NCBI GenBank assembly: GCA_963751695.1
Contig: CAVVVP010000002.1
Span: 434,001-498,000 of the forward strand
Origin: SZUA-22 sp963751695
GTDB lineage: Bacteria > Bacteroidota > Ignavibacteria > Ignavibacteriales > Melioribacteraceae
Direction of reading: 5' to 3'
Length of the DNA stretch: 64,000 nt
Shown here: positions 18,174 to 27,082 of the stretch, in pieces
Numbering within the stretch: the first letter of the stretch is position 1
Layout of the letters: the number at the start of each line of letters is the position of its first letter
The notes under the pieces: model-generated
What the model saw: only the letters and a program-made list of their open reading frames with translations
Database searches by the model: none
What the model was told of the DNA's origin: nothing
Made by a program: the position numbers and the translations under genes

Positions 18174-19553
18174 CTAATTTTGTTCTTTATAGAGTTTCAC
18201 AAACTCTTCCCCAAATTTCCAAATATCACCGGCACCAAGAGTCACAATAATATCTCCTTGTTTTTGCAGTTCTAACACCAACTCCGGTAGCTTATCTTTA
18301 TTTGCTTCATAAATAACATTTTTGTGACCATAGCTTTTAGCAGCATTGGCGATTAATTCTCCTGATACACCTTTAATCGGTTCTTCGCGAGCAGGATAAA
18401 CGTCAGTACAGATAAAAATATCTGAATCTAAAAATGCTCTACCAAACTCAGCATAAAATTCTTTTGTTCTTGAATAGAGATGAGGTTGGAAAACTGCAAC
18501 AAGTCGTCTTTTCCATCCATTTCTAATGCCTGAAAGAGTTGCAGTTATTTCTGTTGGATGATGTGCATAATCATCAACCACAAGGATATCGTTCTTATAT
18601 TTGGTTTCAAATCTCCTGTAAACACCAGTGAAGGATTCTAATGCTTTTTTAATTACGTTAAATTCAACACCTAATTCTGTAGCTATAGTCACGGCAACCA
18701 GAGAATTTTTCACGTAATGAACACCGGGGAGATTCAATGTAATTTTTCCAAGTTCATCTCCTTTATATACAACGGTATATGTAGATTGAAATTTATCATG
18801 AGTGATATCAACTGCTCGAACATCCGCTTGATGCGTTACGCCATAGGTAATTATCTTCCTATTTATAAATGGGATAATGTCCTGAAGTGCTGGTTCATCC
18901 AAACAAATAACAACAAATCCAAAAAATGGTACCTTATTCGAAAATTGAATGAATGCACCTTTAATATCATCCAAGTCTTTATACGTATCTAAATGTTCTG
19001 ACTCAAGAGTAGTCAGCGCCGCAATACTTGGAGTTAAGCTTAGGAAAGTTCTGTCGAACTCATCAGCTTCTACTACAATATAGTCACTATTACCTAACCT
19101 GGCATTGGTTCCACCAAGCCCGCTGAGTTTTCCTCCAACGATAATAGTTGGATCAATTCCGGCTTCTGTTAATACAAGTCCAACCATCGAAGTTGTCGTG
19201 GTTTTTCCATGTGTTCCAGCTATACCAATTCCATACTTCATTCGCATAGTCTCTGCAAGCATTTCAGAACGTTTTATTACTGGGATATTTTTTTCAATAG
19301 CTGCTTTAACTTCTGGGTTCTCAGTATTTACAGCAGACGAATAGACAAGGACGTCACAATCAGAAAGATTATCTGCTGAATGGCCAATAGATACTTCTAT
19401 TCCCAATTCTCTTAAACGCTGTGTGTTTGCTGATTCACTCATATCAGAGCCTGATATTTCAAATCCCCTGCTTAGCATAAGTTCAGCTATACCACTCATC
19501 CCGATGCCACCAATTCCCACAAAATGTATTTTCTTTATAATTCTTTGAAACAT
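18174..19553 (-). CDS. murC: UDP-N-acetylmuramate--L-alanine ligase MurC
   Basis: 459 residues, normal for the family. N-terminal UDP-binding GIGGIGMSGIAELM, Mur-ligase P-loop GTHGKTTTTSMVG at about 114, central EADEFDRTFLSL and C-terminal DDYAHHPTEI, the MurC-specific His-His motif. It adds L-alanine to UDP-MurNAc in the cytoplasm, the first step of stem-peptide assembly. It lies 14 bases after murG in the dcw operon. No murB precedes it here, so UDP-MurNAc must be supplied by a gene elsewhere. Confidence 0.97.
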   Translation of the reverse strand: MFQRIIKKIHFVGIGGIGMSGIAELMLSRGFEISGSDMSESANTQRLRELGIEVSIGHSADNLSDCDVLVYSSAVNTENPEVKAAIEKNIPVIKRSEMLAETMRMKYGIGIAGTHGKTTTTSMVGLVLTEAGIDPTIIVGGKLSGLGGTNARLGNSDYIVVEADEFDRTFLSLTPSIAALTTLESEHLDTYKDLDDIKGAFIQFSNKVPFFGFVVICLDEPALQDIIPFINRKIITYGVTHQADVRAVDITHDKFQSTYTVVYKGDELGKITLNLPGVHYVKNSLVAVTIATELGVEFNVIKKALESFTGVYRRFETKYKNDILVVDDYAHHPTEITATLSGIRNGWKRRLVAVFQPHLYSRTKEFYAEFGRAFLDSDIFICTDVYPAREEPIKGVSGELIANAAKSYGHKNVIYEANKDKLPELVLELQKQGDIIVTLGAGDIWKFGEEFVKLYKEQN

Positions 19554-19567
19554 TTCTATTCTATCCC

Positions 19568-20668
19568 TTAATTCCTTGCTGCTATTTTTAAAATTTCTTT
19601 TGCTACAACTTCCGATGCGTTAGGTTTAGCAAAGAGTTTAATGTTGCTACAAAATTTCTCTAATCTATCTTTATCGAAAATCAATCCTCTGATTGTCATA
19701 ACTATCTTTGATTCTAATTCCTCATCTTTAATTAAAACCGCTGCATCTGCGTCTGAAATCACTTTAGCATTTTTTGTCTGATGATCATCAGCAACATTCG
19801 GCGATGGGACAAAAACTACTGGTAATCCAATTGACGAAACCTCAGCAATTGTTGTTGCACCTGCACGTACTAATAAAAGATCTGCGGCGGAATATACTAT
19901 CGAGACATCCTCAAAATACTTTCTAACCTTTACTTGCTTACTATTTAGGTTTTTGTAGTCATCGTAATAATAATCACCTGTCTGCCATATGATTTGGATC
20001 CCTAGTTGCTTCAGACCATCAAGATTATTGGCAATTGCGGAATTAATTGATCTCGCTCCTAAACTACCACCAACAACTACTAATGTTTTTTTATCATTTC
20101 TCAATTCAAATTTACTTAATGCATGCTCCCGACCGTGTAATTTTATGCTATTTCTTACAGGATTACCACTATTTACAACTTTATTGGGATCACGAAAATA
20201 CTTCTTAGATTCTTCAAAACTGACGAATATTCTCTCAGCTTTTTTCTCAAGAAGTCTATTCGTAAGACCGGGATAACTATTTTGTTCCATCAAAACCAAT
20301 CGTGCTCCCATCACAGATGCTCCCCAAAGTGCTGGTCCAGAAACGTATGCTCCCGTACCAATTGCAACTTGAGGTTTGAATCTAAAACTTATCATTAATG
20401 ATTGTACCAGCGAGACAAACAATTTTATTGGAAAAAGTAAATTTCTAAATGTCAATTTTCTCGTAAGTCCACTTATCCAGATCGATTTGAATTTATATCC
20501 CAACTCAGGAATTACTCTTCCTTCAATTTTTTTCTTAGTTCCAACAAATGTTATATCACTTTTTTGCAATTCACTTAAACTTTGAGCAACAGCAATTGCT
20601 GGATAGAGATGGCCACCTGTTCCTCCTCCAGCAAATAAAAATCTATATGTCACTTTCTTTTCACTCAA
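19568..20668 (-). CDS. murG: UDP-GlcNAc--undecaprenyl-pyrophosphoryl-MurNAc-pentapeptide transferase MurG
   Basis: 366 residues. GT28 glycosyltransferase that makes lipid II on the inner membrane face. N-terminal GGGTGGHLYPAIAVA loop, VVVGGSLGARSIN in the C-terminal domain, and VRAGATTIAEVSSIGLPVVFVPSPNVADDHQ-type donor site residues. The likely start is TTG at 20668, within the last codons of ftsW (8-base overlap); a GTG five codons later is an alternative. It sits between ftsW and murC as usual. Confidence 0.96.
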   Translation of the reverse strand: MSEKKVTYRFLFAGGGTGGHLYPAIAVAQSLSELQKSDITFVGTKKKIEGRVIPELGYKFKSIWISGLTRKLTFRNLLFPIKLFVSLVQSLMISFRFKPQVAIGTGAYVSGPALWGASVMGARLVLMEQNSYPGLTNRLLEKKAERIFVSFEESKKYFRDPNKVVNSGNPVRNSIKLHGREHALSKFELRNDKKTLVVVGGSLGARSINSAIANNLDGLKQLGIQIIWQTGDYYYDDYKNLNSKQVKVRKYFEDVSIVYSAADLLLVRAGATTIAEVSSIGLPVVFVPSPNVADDHQTKNAKVISDADAAVLIKDEELESKIVMTIRGLIFDKDRLEKFCSNIKLFAKPNASEVVAKEILKIAARN

Positions 20669-21773
20669 TAGAATTTACCTTCTTCTGTAAACTTCTATTT
20701 GTTTGTACTGCGATGTTAACTAGTATTCCAACAGAGGCACAAAATATAATTATTGATGTTCCTCCAAAACTGATAAATGGAAGTGTAATTCCAGTTGTTG
20801 GTAAAATTCCAGTAACAACACCTGCATTAATAAAAGCACTTAATATTATATTGAATGAAATCGCAAAACCTAACAATTGGCCGTATTCATCTTTTGCTTT
20901 TTTAGATATTATTACTCCGATTGCAAAGAGAGCAAAAAAGAGAACTAGAACTGCAACTGTTCCCACCAATCCAAATTGTTCTCCAAGAACTGAGAAAATA
21001 AAATCACCATATGATTCTGGTAGAAATAGATCACTTTGGCGGCTTTCCCCAATTCCCACTCCAAGGATTCCGCCGCTTCCTAAACCAATTTTTGCCTGCA
21101 GTACCTGTGTGTTTAAACTCCCCCCACCACTTATACTATTAATAAAATCTGTTATTCTTTGTCTTGAATGTGGAAAAATCATCATCGCAGCAATACCAGC
21201 AATAACCGTTGAACCTAGAGTTGCTGCAATATGACTTAATTTACTTCCACCTATATATAAGAGTGTAAAGCTTGTAAAAACAATTATCATACTTGTACTA
21301 AGGTTTGGTTGAAGCATCACAAGCCCAGCAACTAAAAAGATCCAAACAAGGGTGTATCGGAATCCGTGCTTAAAGTCTTGTAATAGTTTTCCCTTTCTTT
21401 CAATCATTCCAGCTAAGTGCATGAACAATACTAACTTTGCAATTTCTGATGGTTGGAATCTAATTATCCCTAGGTCTATCCATCTTGCAGCACCTTTGAA
21501 TTTTGGAGCTAATAATACCGTTAAAATTAGTAATCCAATCACACCAAAAAGTAGTGGCTTACTGTATTCTTTATAAGTTTCATATGGAATAATTGAAAAA
21601 ATAACACCGGCCCCAAGAGCAACAATGATCTTTCCAATATGGGATCTGAATAGGAAGTAGATATTGTCAAACTTAAGTTCACTATAAGTACTGCTAGCCG
21701 TAAATACTAACACAGCTCCTAATAGCATCAGAAGCATAACAATAAGTATTTGTGATCTAATTAGAATTTTCAT
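20661..21773 (-). CDS. ftsW: SEDS-family peptidoglycan glycosyltransferase FtsW
   Basis: 370 residues with about ten hydrophobic segments. SEDS signature near the middle (RWIDLGIIRFQPSEIAKL) and C-terminal GVVTGILPTTGITLPFISFGG typical of FtsW/RodA. Its place between murD and murG and the septal PBP gene upstream favour FtsW over RodA. It polymerises lipid II at the septum with FtsI. Start overlaps murD stop by 4 bases (ATGA). Confidence 0.95.
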   Translation of the reverse strand: MKILIRSQILIVMLLMLLGAVLVFTASSTYSELKFDNIYFLFRSHIGKIIVALGAGVIFSIIPYETYKEYSKPLLFGVIGLLILTVLLAPKFKGAARWIDLGIIRFQPSEIAKLVLFMHLAGMIERKGKLLQDFKHGFRYTLVWIFLVAGLVMLQPNLSTSMIIVFTSFTLLYIGGSKLSHIAATLGSTVIAGIAAMMIFPHSRQRITDFINSISGGGSLNTQVLQAKIGLGSGGILGVGIGESRQSDLFLPESYGDFIFSVLGEQFGLVGTVAVLVLFFALFAIGVIISKKAKDEYGQLLGFAISFNIILSAFINAGVVTGILPTTGITLPFISFGGTSIIIFCASVGILVNIAVQTNRSLQKKVNSIE

Positions 21774-23119
21774 ATGCCCAAACTCTCAACTGCTTTTTTA
21801 AATATTTCCCCTCTATGTTCGTAATTATTAAACATATCGAAACTTGCACACGCTGGTGACAATAGAACGACTTCCCCTCTTTCAGCATCCTTATATGACT
21901 GAGTAACACAATCCTCAAGAGACTCCTTTTTTTCGACTGTCACTATATCGGAAAATTCCTTATAGACTAGATCAGATGATGAACCAATTGCATAAATCTT
22001 CTTAACATTATTTTTGACTAGTTTTTTAATTCTTGTGTAATCGTTCCCTTTGTCTTTGCCACCCAGAATTAACAAAATAGGCTTCTCAAAACTTCTGAGG
22101 GCGTACCAAACAGATTCCACATTAGTAGCTTTTGAATCATTGACATACTCAATTCCATGAATAACTTTTACTAATTCTAGTCTATGTTCAACTCCAGTAA
22201 ATGATATAATTGCTTTAAGTATACTTTCGTTATCAATACCAATGAGCTTAGCAATCGTAATGACTGCCAAGGAGTTATATTGATTGTGCTCTCCTCTTAG
22301 ACTAAGTGATTCGATTCCACCAACTTCGTCTAATAGACCATTGCTAGCAAAATAGATTTTGCTACCTTCAATATAGCTGCCATCCCCATCAATACTTGAA
22401 AGTGAAATATCATACTTTGAGGAATTTCTTTTAGGGAATTCACTCACAACTTTATCATCACTGTTAAAAATCAGAAAGTCTGAATTATCATGATTAGCTA
22501 TTATCTGAAATTTTGATCCTACATAATATTCGAAAGTTTCTTCATACCTATCCAAATGATCTGGAGTGATATTCAAAATAACAGCAAATTTGGGTTTGAA
22601 AGTGTCAATGTGATCAAGTTGAAAGCTTGAAACTTCTAAAGCAATAAATTCATCTTCTTTTACACTATCTGCAATGTCAGAGAATGCAATACCAATATTT
22701 CCTGCGAGATATGTTTTTTTACCGCATCTATCTAACACATGTTGACAAAGACAAGTTGTTGTTGTTTTTCCATTAGTCCCCGTAATTGCAATTATGGTCC
22801 CCTTGTTGAACCATGAAGCGAATTCGATTTCACTTATAACTTTAATTTTTCGTTTCTTTGCTTCTGATAAAATCTGTGAGTCAGAAGGTACTCCAGGGCT
22901 TGTGATAATGAACCTACAGTCAAAGACTCGATCTGAATGAGAACCGATTTCATATTGGATATTCAATGTTGAAAGCTCTTTTAGTGTACTTTCTTCAATG
23001 CCTGAAGATAAATCACTAACAAAAGGGATTGCATTCATTCTCTTTGCTAATTTAGCTGCCGCAATACCACTTCTTACGGCACCTAGGATTGTTATATGTA
23101 TACCGGATATATCTTTCAT
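21770..23119 (-). CDS. murD: UDP-N-acetylmuramoyl-L-alanine--D-glutamate ligase MurD
   Basis: 449 residues. N-terminal Rossmann-like ITILGAVRSGIAAAKLA, P-loop GTNGKTTTTCLCQHVL, central NITPDHLDRY and C-terminal YVNDSKATNVES, all MurD hallmarks. It adds D-glutamate to UDP-MurNAc-L-Ala in the cytoplasm. Its start overlaps the mraY stop by 4 bases and its TGA stop overlaps the ftsW start, an example of TGA being used as a normal stop in this genome. Confidence 0.97.
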   Translation of the reverse strand: MKDISGIHITILGAVRSGIAAAKLAKRMNAIPFVSDLSSGIEESTLKELSTLNIQYEIGSHSDRVFDCRFIITSPGVPSDSQILSEAKKRKIKVISEIEFASWFNKGTIIAITGTNGKTTTTCLCQHVLDRCGKKTYLAGNIGIAFSDIADSVKEDEFIALEVSSFQLDHIDTFKPKFAVILNITPDHLDRYEETFEYYVGSKFQIIANHDNSDFLIFNSDDKVVSEFPKRNSSKYDISLSSIDGDGSYIEGSKIYFASNGLLDEVGGIESLSLRGEHNQYNSLAVITIAKLIGIDNESILKAIISFTGVEHRLELVKVIHGIEYVNDSKATNVESVWYALRSFEKPILLILGGKDKGNDYTRIKKLVKNNVKKIYAIGSSSDLVYKEFSDIVTVEKKESLEDCVTQSYKDAERGEVVLLSPACASFDMFNNYEHRGEIFKKAVESLGI

Positions 23120-24225
23120 CTTACCTTAAATGAAGCTAGACTAATAATTACAAGTATAATTGTAGCTATATAAAATCTCATTACAATTTTTGGTTCTACC
23201 CATCCTATCATTTCATAATGATGATGAAGCGGAGCCATTTTAAAAACTCTTTTTCCGACCCCAAACCTTTTCTTTGTATACTTAAAGTATAATCTTTGAA
23301 TTATCACCGAAAGCGTTTCAATGAAGAAAACTCCGCCTAGTATAGGGATGAGCAATTCTTTCTTAATCAAAATTGCGATTATACCAAACGCGCCGCCGAG
23401 AGCAAGAGAACCAGTATCACCCATAAATATTTGTGCTGGATAGAAATTAAACCACAAAAAACCCAGACCGGCTCCAATTATCGCAGCAATAAAAACTGTT
23501 AATTCTCCTGATCCAGGTAAATAGATAATGTTCAGATAGTCAGACCAAATAACATTACCGGAGACATAGCTCATAAATGCCAATGCCAGCATAACGAAGG
23601 TAATTGTCCCCATCGCTAAACCATCCAGACCATCTGTTAAATTAACTGCATTTGATGTGGATGTAATTATGAAGATCACCATAGGGATGTAGAGATAGGA
23701 AAAATCCCAATTCATATTTTTGAAGAACGGTAAAGTGGTTTCAGTTGTATAGTCTGAGAGTTCTGGCATAAAATATATTGAAACTCCAATTATCAATCCC
23801 ACAAAGATTTGACCCATAAGTTTATACCGAGCTATTAAACCTTCAGAATATTTTTTAATAACTTTTAAGTAATCATCAACAAATCCAACAAAACCGAGAA
23901 AGATTGTACCAAACAAAGCAAGAAGGATATATCCACTTTGAATATCACTCCACAACAACACCGGAACTACAATTGAGAGGAGTATAATCAAACCCCCCAT
24001 TGTAGGTGTGCCTGCTTTCTGCAAGTGTGACTGAGGACCTTCTTCTCTTATTGTTTCTCCGACTTGTTTCTTCTTTAAAAACTCAATTATTTTGGGTCCA
24101 ATAAAAAAGGCAATAAAGAGAGCAGTAATTGCTGCAATTGAAGAGCGAAATGTTAAGTACTTAAATACTCCAAACCCTGGAATAGAAAACATTTCATCTA
24201 TGTAATCAAATAGATAGTAAAACAC
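23116..24225 (-). CDS. mraY: Phospho-N-acetylmuramoyl-pentapeptide transferase MraY
   Basis: 369 residues, about ten membrane segments. Start is GTG 24225, sharing one base with the murF TAG stop; the resulting MFYYLFDYI matches the usual MraY N-terminus. Catalytic and Mg-binding motifs are intact: FVDDYLKV, NLTDGLDGLAMG, MGDTGSLALGG and APLHHHYEMIGW. It transfers phospho-MurNAc-pentapeptide to undecaprenyl phosphate, giving lipid I. Confidence 0.97.
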   Translation of the reverse strand: MFYYLFDYIDEMFSIPGFGVFKYLTFRSSIAAITALFIAFFIGPKIIEFLKKKQVGETIREEGPQSHLQKAGTPTMGGLIILLSIVVPVLLWSDIQSGYILLALFGTIFLGFVGFVDDYLKVIKKYSEGLIARYKLMGQIFVGLIIGVSIYFMPELSDYTTETTLPFFKNMNWDFSYLYIPMVIFIITSTSNAVNLTDGLDGLAMGTITFVMLALAFMSYVSGNVIWSDYLNIIYLPGSGELTVFIAAIIGAGLGFLWFNFYPAQIFMGDTGSLALGGAFGIIAILIKKELLIPILGGVFFIETLSVIIQRLYFKYTKKRFGVGKRVFKMAPLHHHYEMIGWVEPKIVMRFYIATIILVIISLASFKVR

Positions 24226-25604
24226 TATGCAGCCTTACTCCTCAAATGTTTAACAAATTCTTCCATTCGCATACCGCGAGAACCTTTAAGTAATACTACT
24301 TCATCAATAAATTCTGATTTATCTAAAAAAGTCTTCAATGACTTTCGATTTGAAAAGTGAATAGATCCCACTTTGGTTTTCTTTAGCTCTTTATCCAAAG
24401 TGTTCATCATTTTTCCAATCGTGTATACATTATTAATCTGGTCTTCAACAATTTCATTTGCAATCTTTTTATGGTAAGAAATTGAATCCTTCCCCAATTC
24501 AAACATATCTCCAAGAATTAGAGTTTTTATTTTTCTGTTTTTCATTTTCGTAACCAGATCAATAGCTGATTTTACAGATGATGGATTTGAATTATATGTA
24601 TCATCAATCAATGTTATGTTTTTATAATCTTCAACAAATAATCGTCCTTTAATTTGTTGAAGATTAGAAATTCCTTTCCTCAATTCTTTTAGGGTTAATC
24701 CCAAATGTTGGGCAATTGCAACAGCTGCAAGTACATTCCGAGCATTTGCATTTCCATACAATGGAAGGACTAATTCAAGATTACGATTTCTAAAAGTTAT
24801 TCTTATTTTTGTCTTTCCATCACTGGTAAAGCCTAATATTTTAGCTTTGACATCACATTTCCCAGTAAAACCATAGGTTACTTTATTCCTAAAACCTTTC
24901 GAATTTTTTCTAATAATTTCATCGTTGTTGTTAATGAATGTAATTCCCCCATTCAAATTTGCTGAATCGAGTAAGGCACTTTTTTCTTTAAATACTCCAC
25001 CTCGGTCAACTAAGTATTCTAGATGACTATCTCCAACATTTGTGATCATTGCATAATTAGGATTAGCAATCTGAGCAGTATATTTTATTTCATTAAAATG
25101 GTTTGTGCCATGTTCGAGCACCAATACTTCAGTGGATGCTTTTGCTGAGAGAATTGTTAATGGTACACCGATGTGATTATTATTGTTAGCTAAACTTTTC
25201 AGCACATTAAAGCGTTCGCTCAACATGGTAGCAAGGATTTCCTTAGTTGTAGTTTTCCCATTACTCCCCGTAATTGAAACAACTTTTGCATTGAGCTTAT
25301 TACGCCAAATTGCTGCAAGCTCGCCATATGCTATAGTAGTATTGCTAGCCGTGATTATTGGAAGCGAAACGTGATCGAAATCTTTTAGTTTTCTATTACT
25401 AACTAAAATTGCTGAAGCTCCTTTGCTAATTGCATCATCAACAAATTTATGTCCATCAAATCTTGCCCCTTTTAGAGCAACATAGAGCGAATTCTTTTTC
25501 AGAGTTCGAGTATCAATAGAGACAGATGAAACAGATTTGAAATTATCTGGATTGTAAATCACTGCACCATTAATATTAAATATGTCTGACAATGTGATTC
25601 TCAT
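24225..25604 (-). CDS. murF: UDP-N-acetylmuramoyl-tripeptide--D-alanyl-D-alanine ligase MurF
   Basis: 459 residues from ATG 25604, which overlaps the murE TAA stop (TAATG) and has GGGTGA 5 bases upstream; an ATG at 25610 would add two residues. P-loop GSNGKTTTKEILATM at about 112, LEHGTNHFNEI, IDDTYNSNPSSVKSA and LKGSRGMRMEEF. It adds D-Ala-D-Ala to the tripeptide. No ddl gene is in this cluster, so the dipeptide ligase is elsewhere. Confidence 0.96.
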   Translation of the reverse strand: MRITLSDIFNINGAVIYNPDNFKSVSSVSIDTRTLKKNSLYVALKGARFDGHKFVDDAISKGASAILVSNRKLKDFDHVSLPIITASNTTIAYGELAAIWRNKLNAKVVSITGSNGKTTTKEILATMLSERFNVLKSLANNNNHIGVPLTILSAKASTEVLVLEHGTNHFNEIKYTAQIANPNYAMITNVGDSHLEYLVDRGGVFKEKSALLDSANLNGGITFINNNDEIIRKNSKGFRNKVTYGFTGKCDVKAKILGFTSDGKTKIRITFRNRNLELVLPLYGNANARNVLAAVAIAQHLGLTLKELRKGISNLQQIKGRLFVEDYKNITLIDDTYNSNPSSVKSAIDLVTKMKNRKIKTLILGDMFELGKDSISYHKKIANEIVEDQINNVYTIGKMMNTLDKELKKTKVGSIHFSNRKSLKTFLDKSEFIDEVVLLKGSRGMRMEEFVKHLRSKAA

Positions 25605-27082
25605 TAACATTCACCCAAATACTTTAGCGCTGTTTCTTTGTCTGAAAAATGTTTTTTAACTCCATTAATCAATTGATATTCTTCATGTCCTTTACCAGCA
25701 ACAAGAATAACAGCATTGCTCTCAGATTCACAAATCGCATTTTTTATCGCATCTTCCCTATCAGGATTGATAACAGCAATTTTTCCCTCAATCCCACTCA
25801 TGATCTCTTCAATAATCTGTAAAGGATCCTCTGACCTTGGATTATCTGAAGTCACATACACTTTATCGCTAAGATCGCTGGCTATTTTTCCCATTATAGG
25901 TCTTTTTGATTTGTCCCTATCCCCACCGCAACCAAACACCGTATAAATTGGACGAGTTGCTTTAACGATGTGCTTTAGCGATTCCAATGCCTTCATTAAA
26001 CTGTCGGAAGTATGTGAGTAATCAACAATCACTTTTTTATTGTTATTTCTATTGCTAAGAACTTCAAATCTACCCGGAACTTGTGGTGTTGAGCTAATTC
26101 CTTTCTGGATTTTCTCTTCTCCTATTTCCTCCAATATCCCTACAACAGCAGCAGCTGAAGCATTATAAGAATTAAAGTAACCGACCAACCTTGTACTAAG
26201 ATCTAAGCTCTTGTTTTCAATAGAGAGGAGAAATGAAGTTCCTTCTAAATTGTACTCAATACTTGAAATTTTATAATTGGACTCTTCATGCAAGCCATAT
26301 GAATAACTATTTGCTATTGCACGATCAACAATTTGATCAGAATGTTTATCATCCAAGTTATAAACTATTTTTCCATCTGCTTTTAAATTGCTGAACAAAA
26401 TTTTCTTAGACTCAAAATAATTGTTAAAATCAGAGTGGAAGTCCATATGATCAGATGTAATATTAGTAAATACAGCATAATCGAAATCCAAACCGTAGAC
26501 TCTATCCAACGAGAGAGCATGAGAAGATACTTCCATAACGCAATGAGTAAAACCAGATTCAACCATATTTCTTATATATTTATTAATAAGGTTAGATTCA
26601 GGAGTTGTTAGATCTGACTCTATTTTTTGTTCACCAATATAATTTGCAATTGTTCCTAGAAGACCAGTTTTATATCCGGCAACTTCTAGCATATTCTTGA
26701 TATAAAAAGCTGTGGTGGTCTTACCATTAGATCCTGTAATTCCAATAAGTTTCAGTTCTCTTGATGGGTTGCCATAAACTTCGCATGAAAACTCTGCTAA
26801 TGCTCTCCTTGCATTGGGTACCAAGATTTTGACAATATTATTAGTCTTAAAAATCGCATCGAGATTTTCATTGTCTTCTTCCAAGACTACTGCCTTAGCA
26901 CCCTTACTAATAGCCTCTGGAATAAATTTTCTTCCATCAACCTTCAAACCTTTTATTGCAACGAAAATTGAGTTGTCATCTACTTCCAATGAATTATTCG
27001 TAATGTTGGTAATCTCTTTATGTTCTGAGTTACCAGATACACTTATTACTTTTACGCTATTTAGAATTTTATCAAGCTTCAT
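25604..27082 (-). CDS. murE: UDP-N-acetylmuramoyl-L-alanyl-D-glutamate--2,6-diaminopimelate ligase MurE
   Basis: 492 residues from ATG 27082, which shares its A with the ftsI TGA stop; a TTG one codon earlier is less likely. P-loop GSNGKTTTAFYI, TPESNLIN, and the specificity motif DNPR in YVTSDNPRSEDP, which marks meso-diaminopimelate rather than L-lysine enzymes. The stem peptide is therefore probably of the Gram-negative A1gamma type. Confidence 0.97.
   Translation of the reverse strand: MKLDKILNSVKVISVSGNSEHKEITNITNNSLEVDDNSIFVAIKGLKVDGRKFIPEAISKGAKAVVLEEDNENLDAIFKTNNIVKILVPNARRALAEFSCEVYGNPSRELKLIGITGSNGKTTTAFYIKNMLEVAGYKTGLLGTIANYIGEQKIESDLTTPESNLINKYIRNMVESGFTHCVMEVSSHALSLDRVYGLDFDYAVFTNITSDHMDFHSDFNNYFESKKILFSNLKADGKIVYNLDDKHSDQIVDRAIANSYSYGLHEESNYKISSIEYNLEGTSFLLSIENKSLDLSTRLVGYFNSYNASAAAVVGILEEIGEEKIQKGISSTPQVPGRFEVLSNRNNNKKVIVDYSHTSDSLMKALESLKHIVKATRPIYTVFGCGGDRDKSKRPIMGKIASDLSDKVYVTSDNPRSEDPLQIIEEIMSGIEGKIAVINPDREDAIKNAICESESNAVILVAGKGHEEYQLINGVKKHFSDKETALKYLGEC

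Noticed and set aside
20548..21234. A 228-codon open frame on the plus strand opposite murG and ftsW
   Set aside because: It is antisense to two well-supported dcw genes, has no recognisable domain and follows the codon pattern of the opposite strand.
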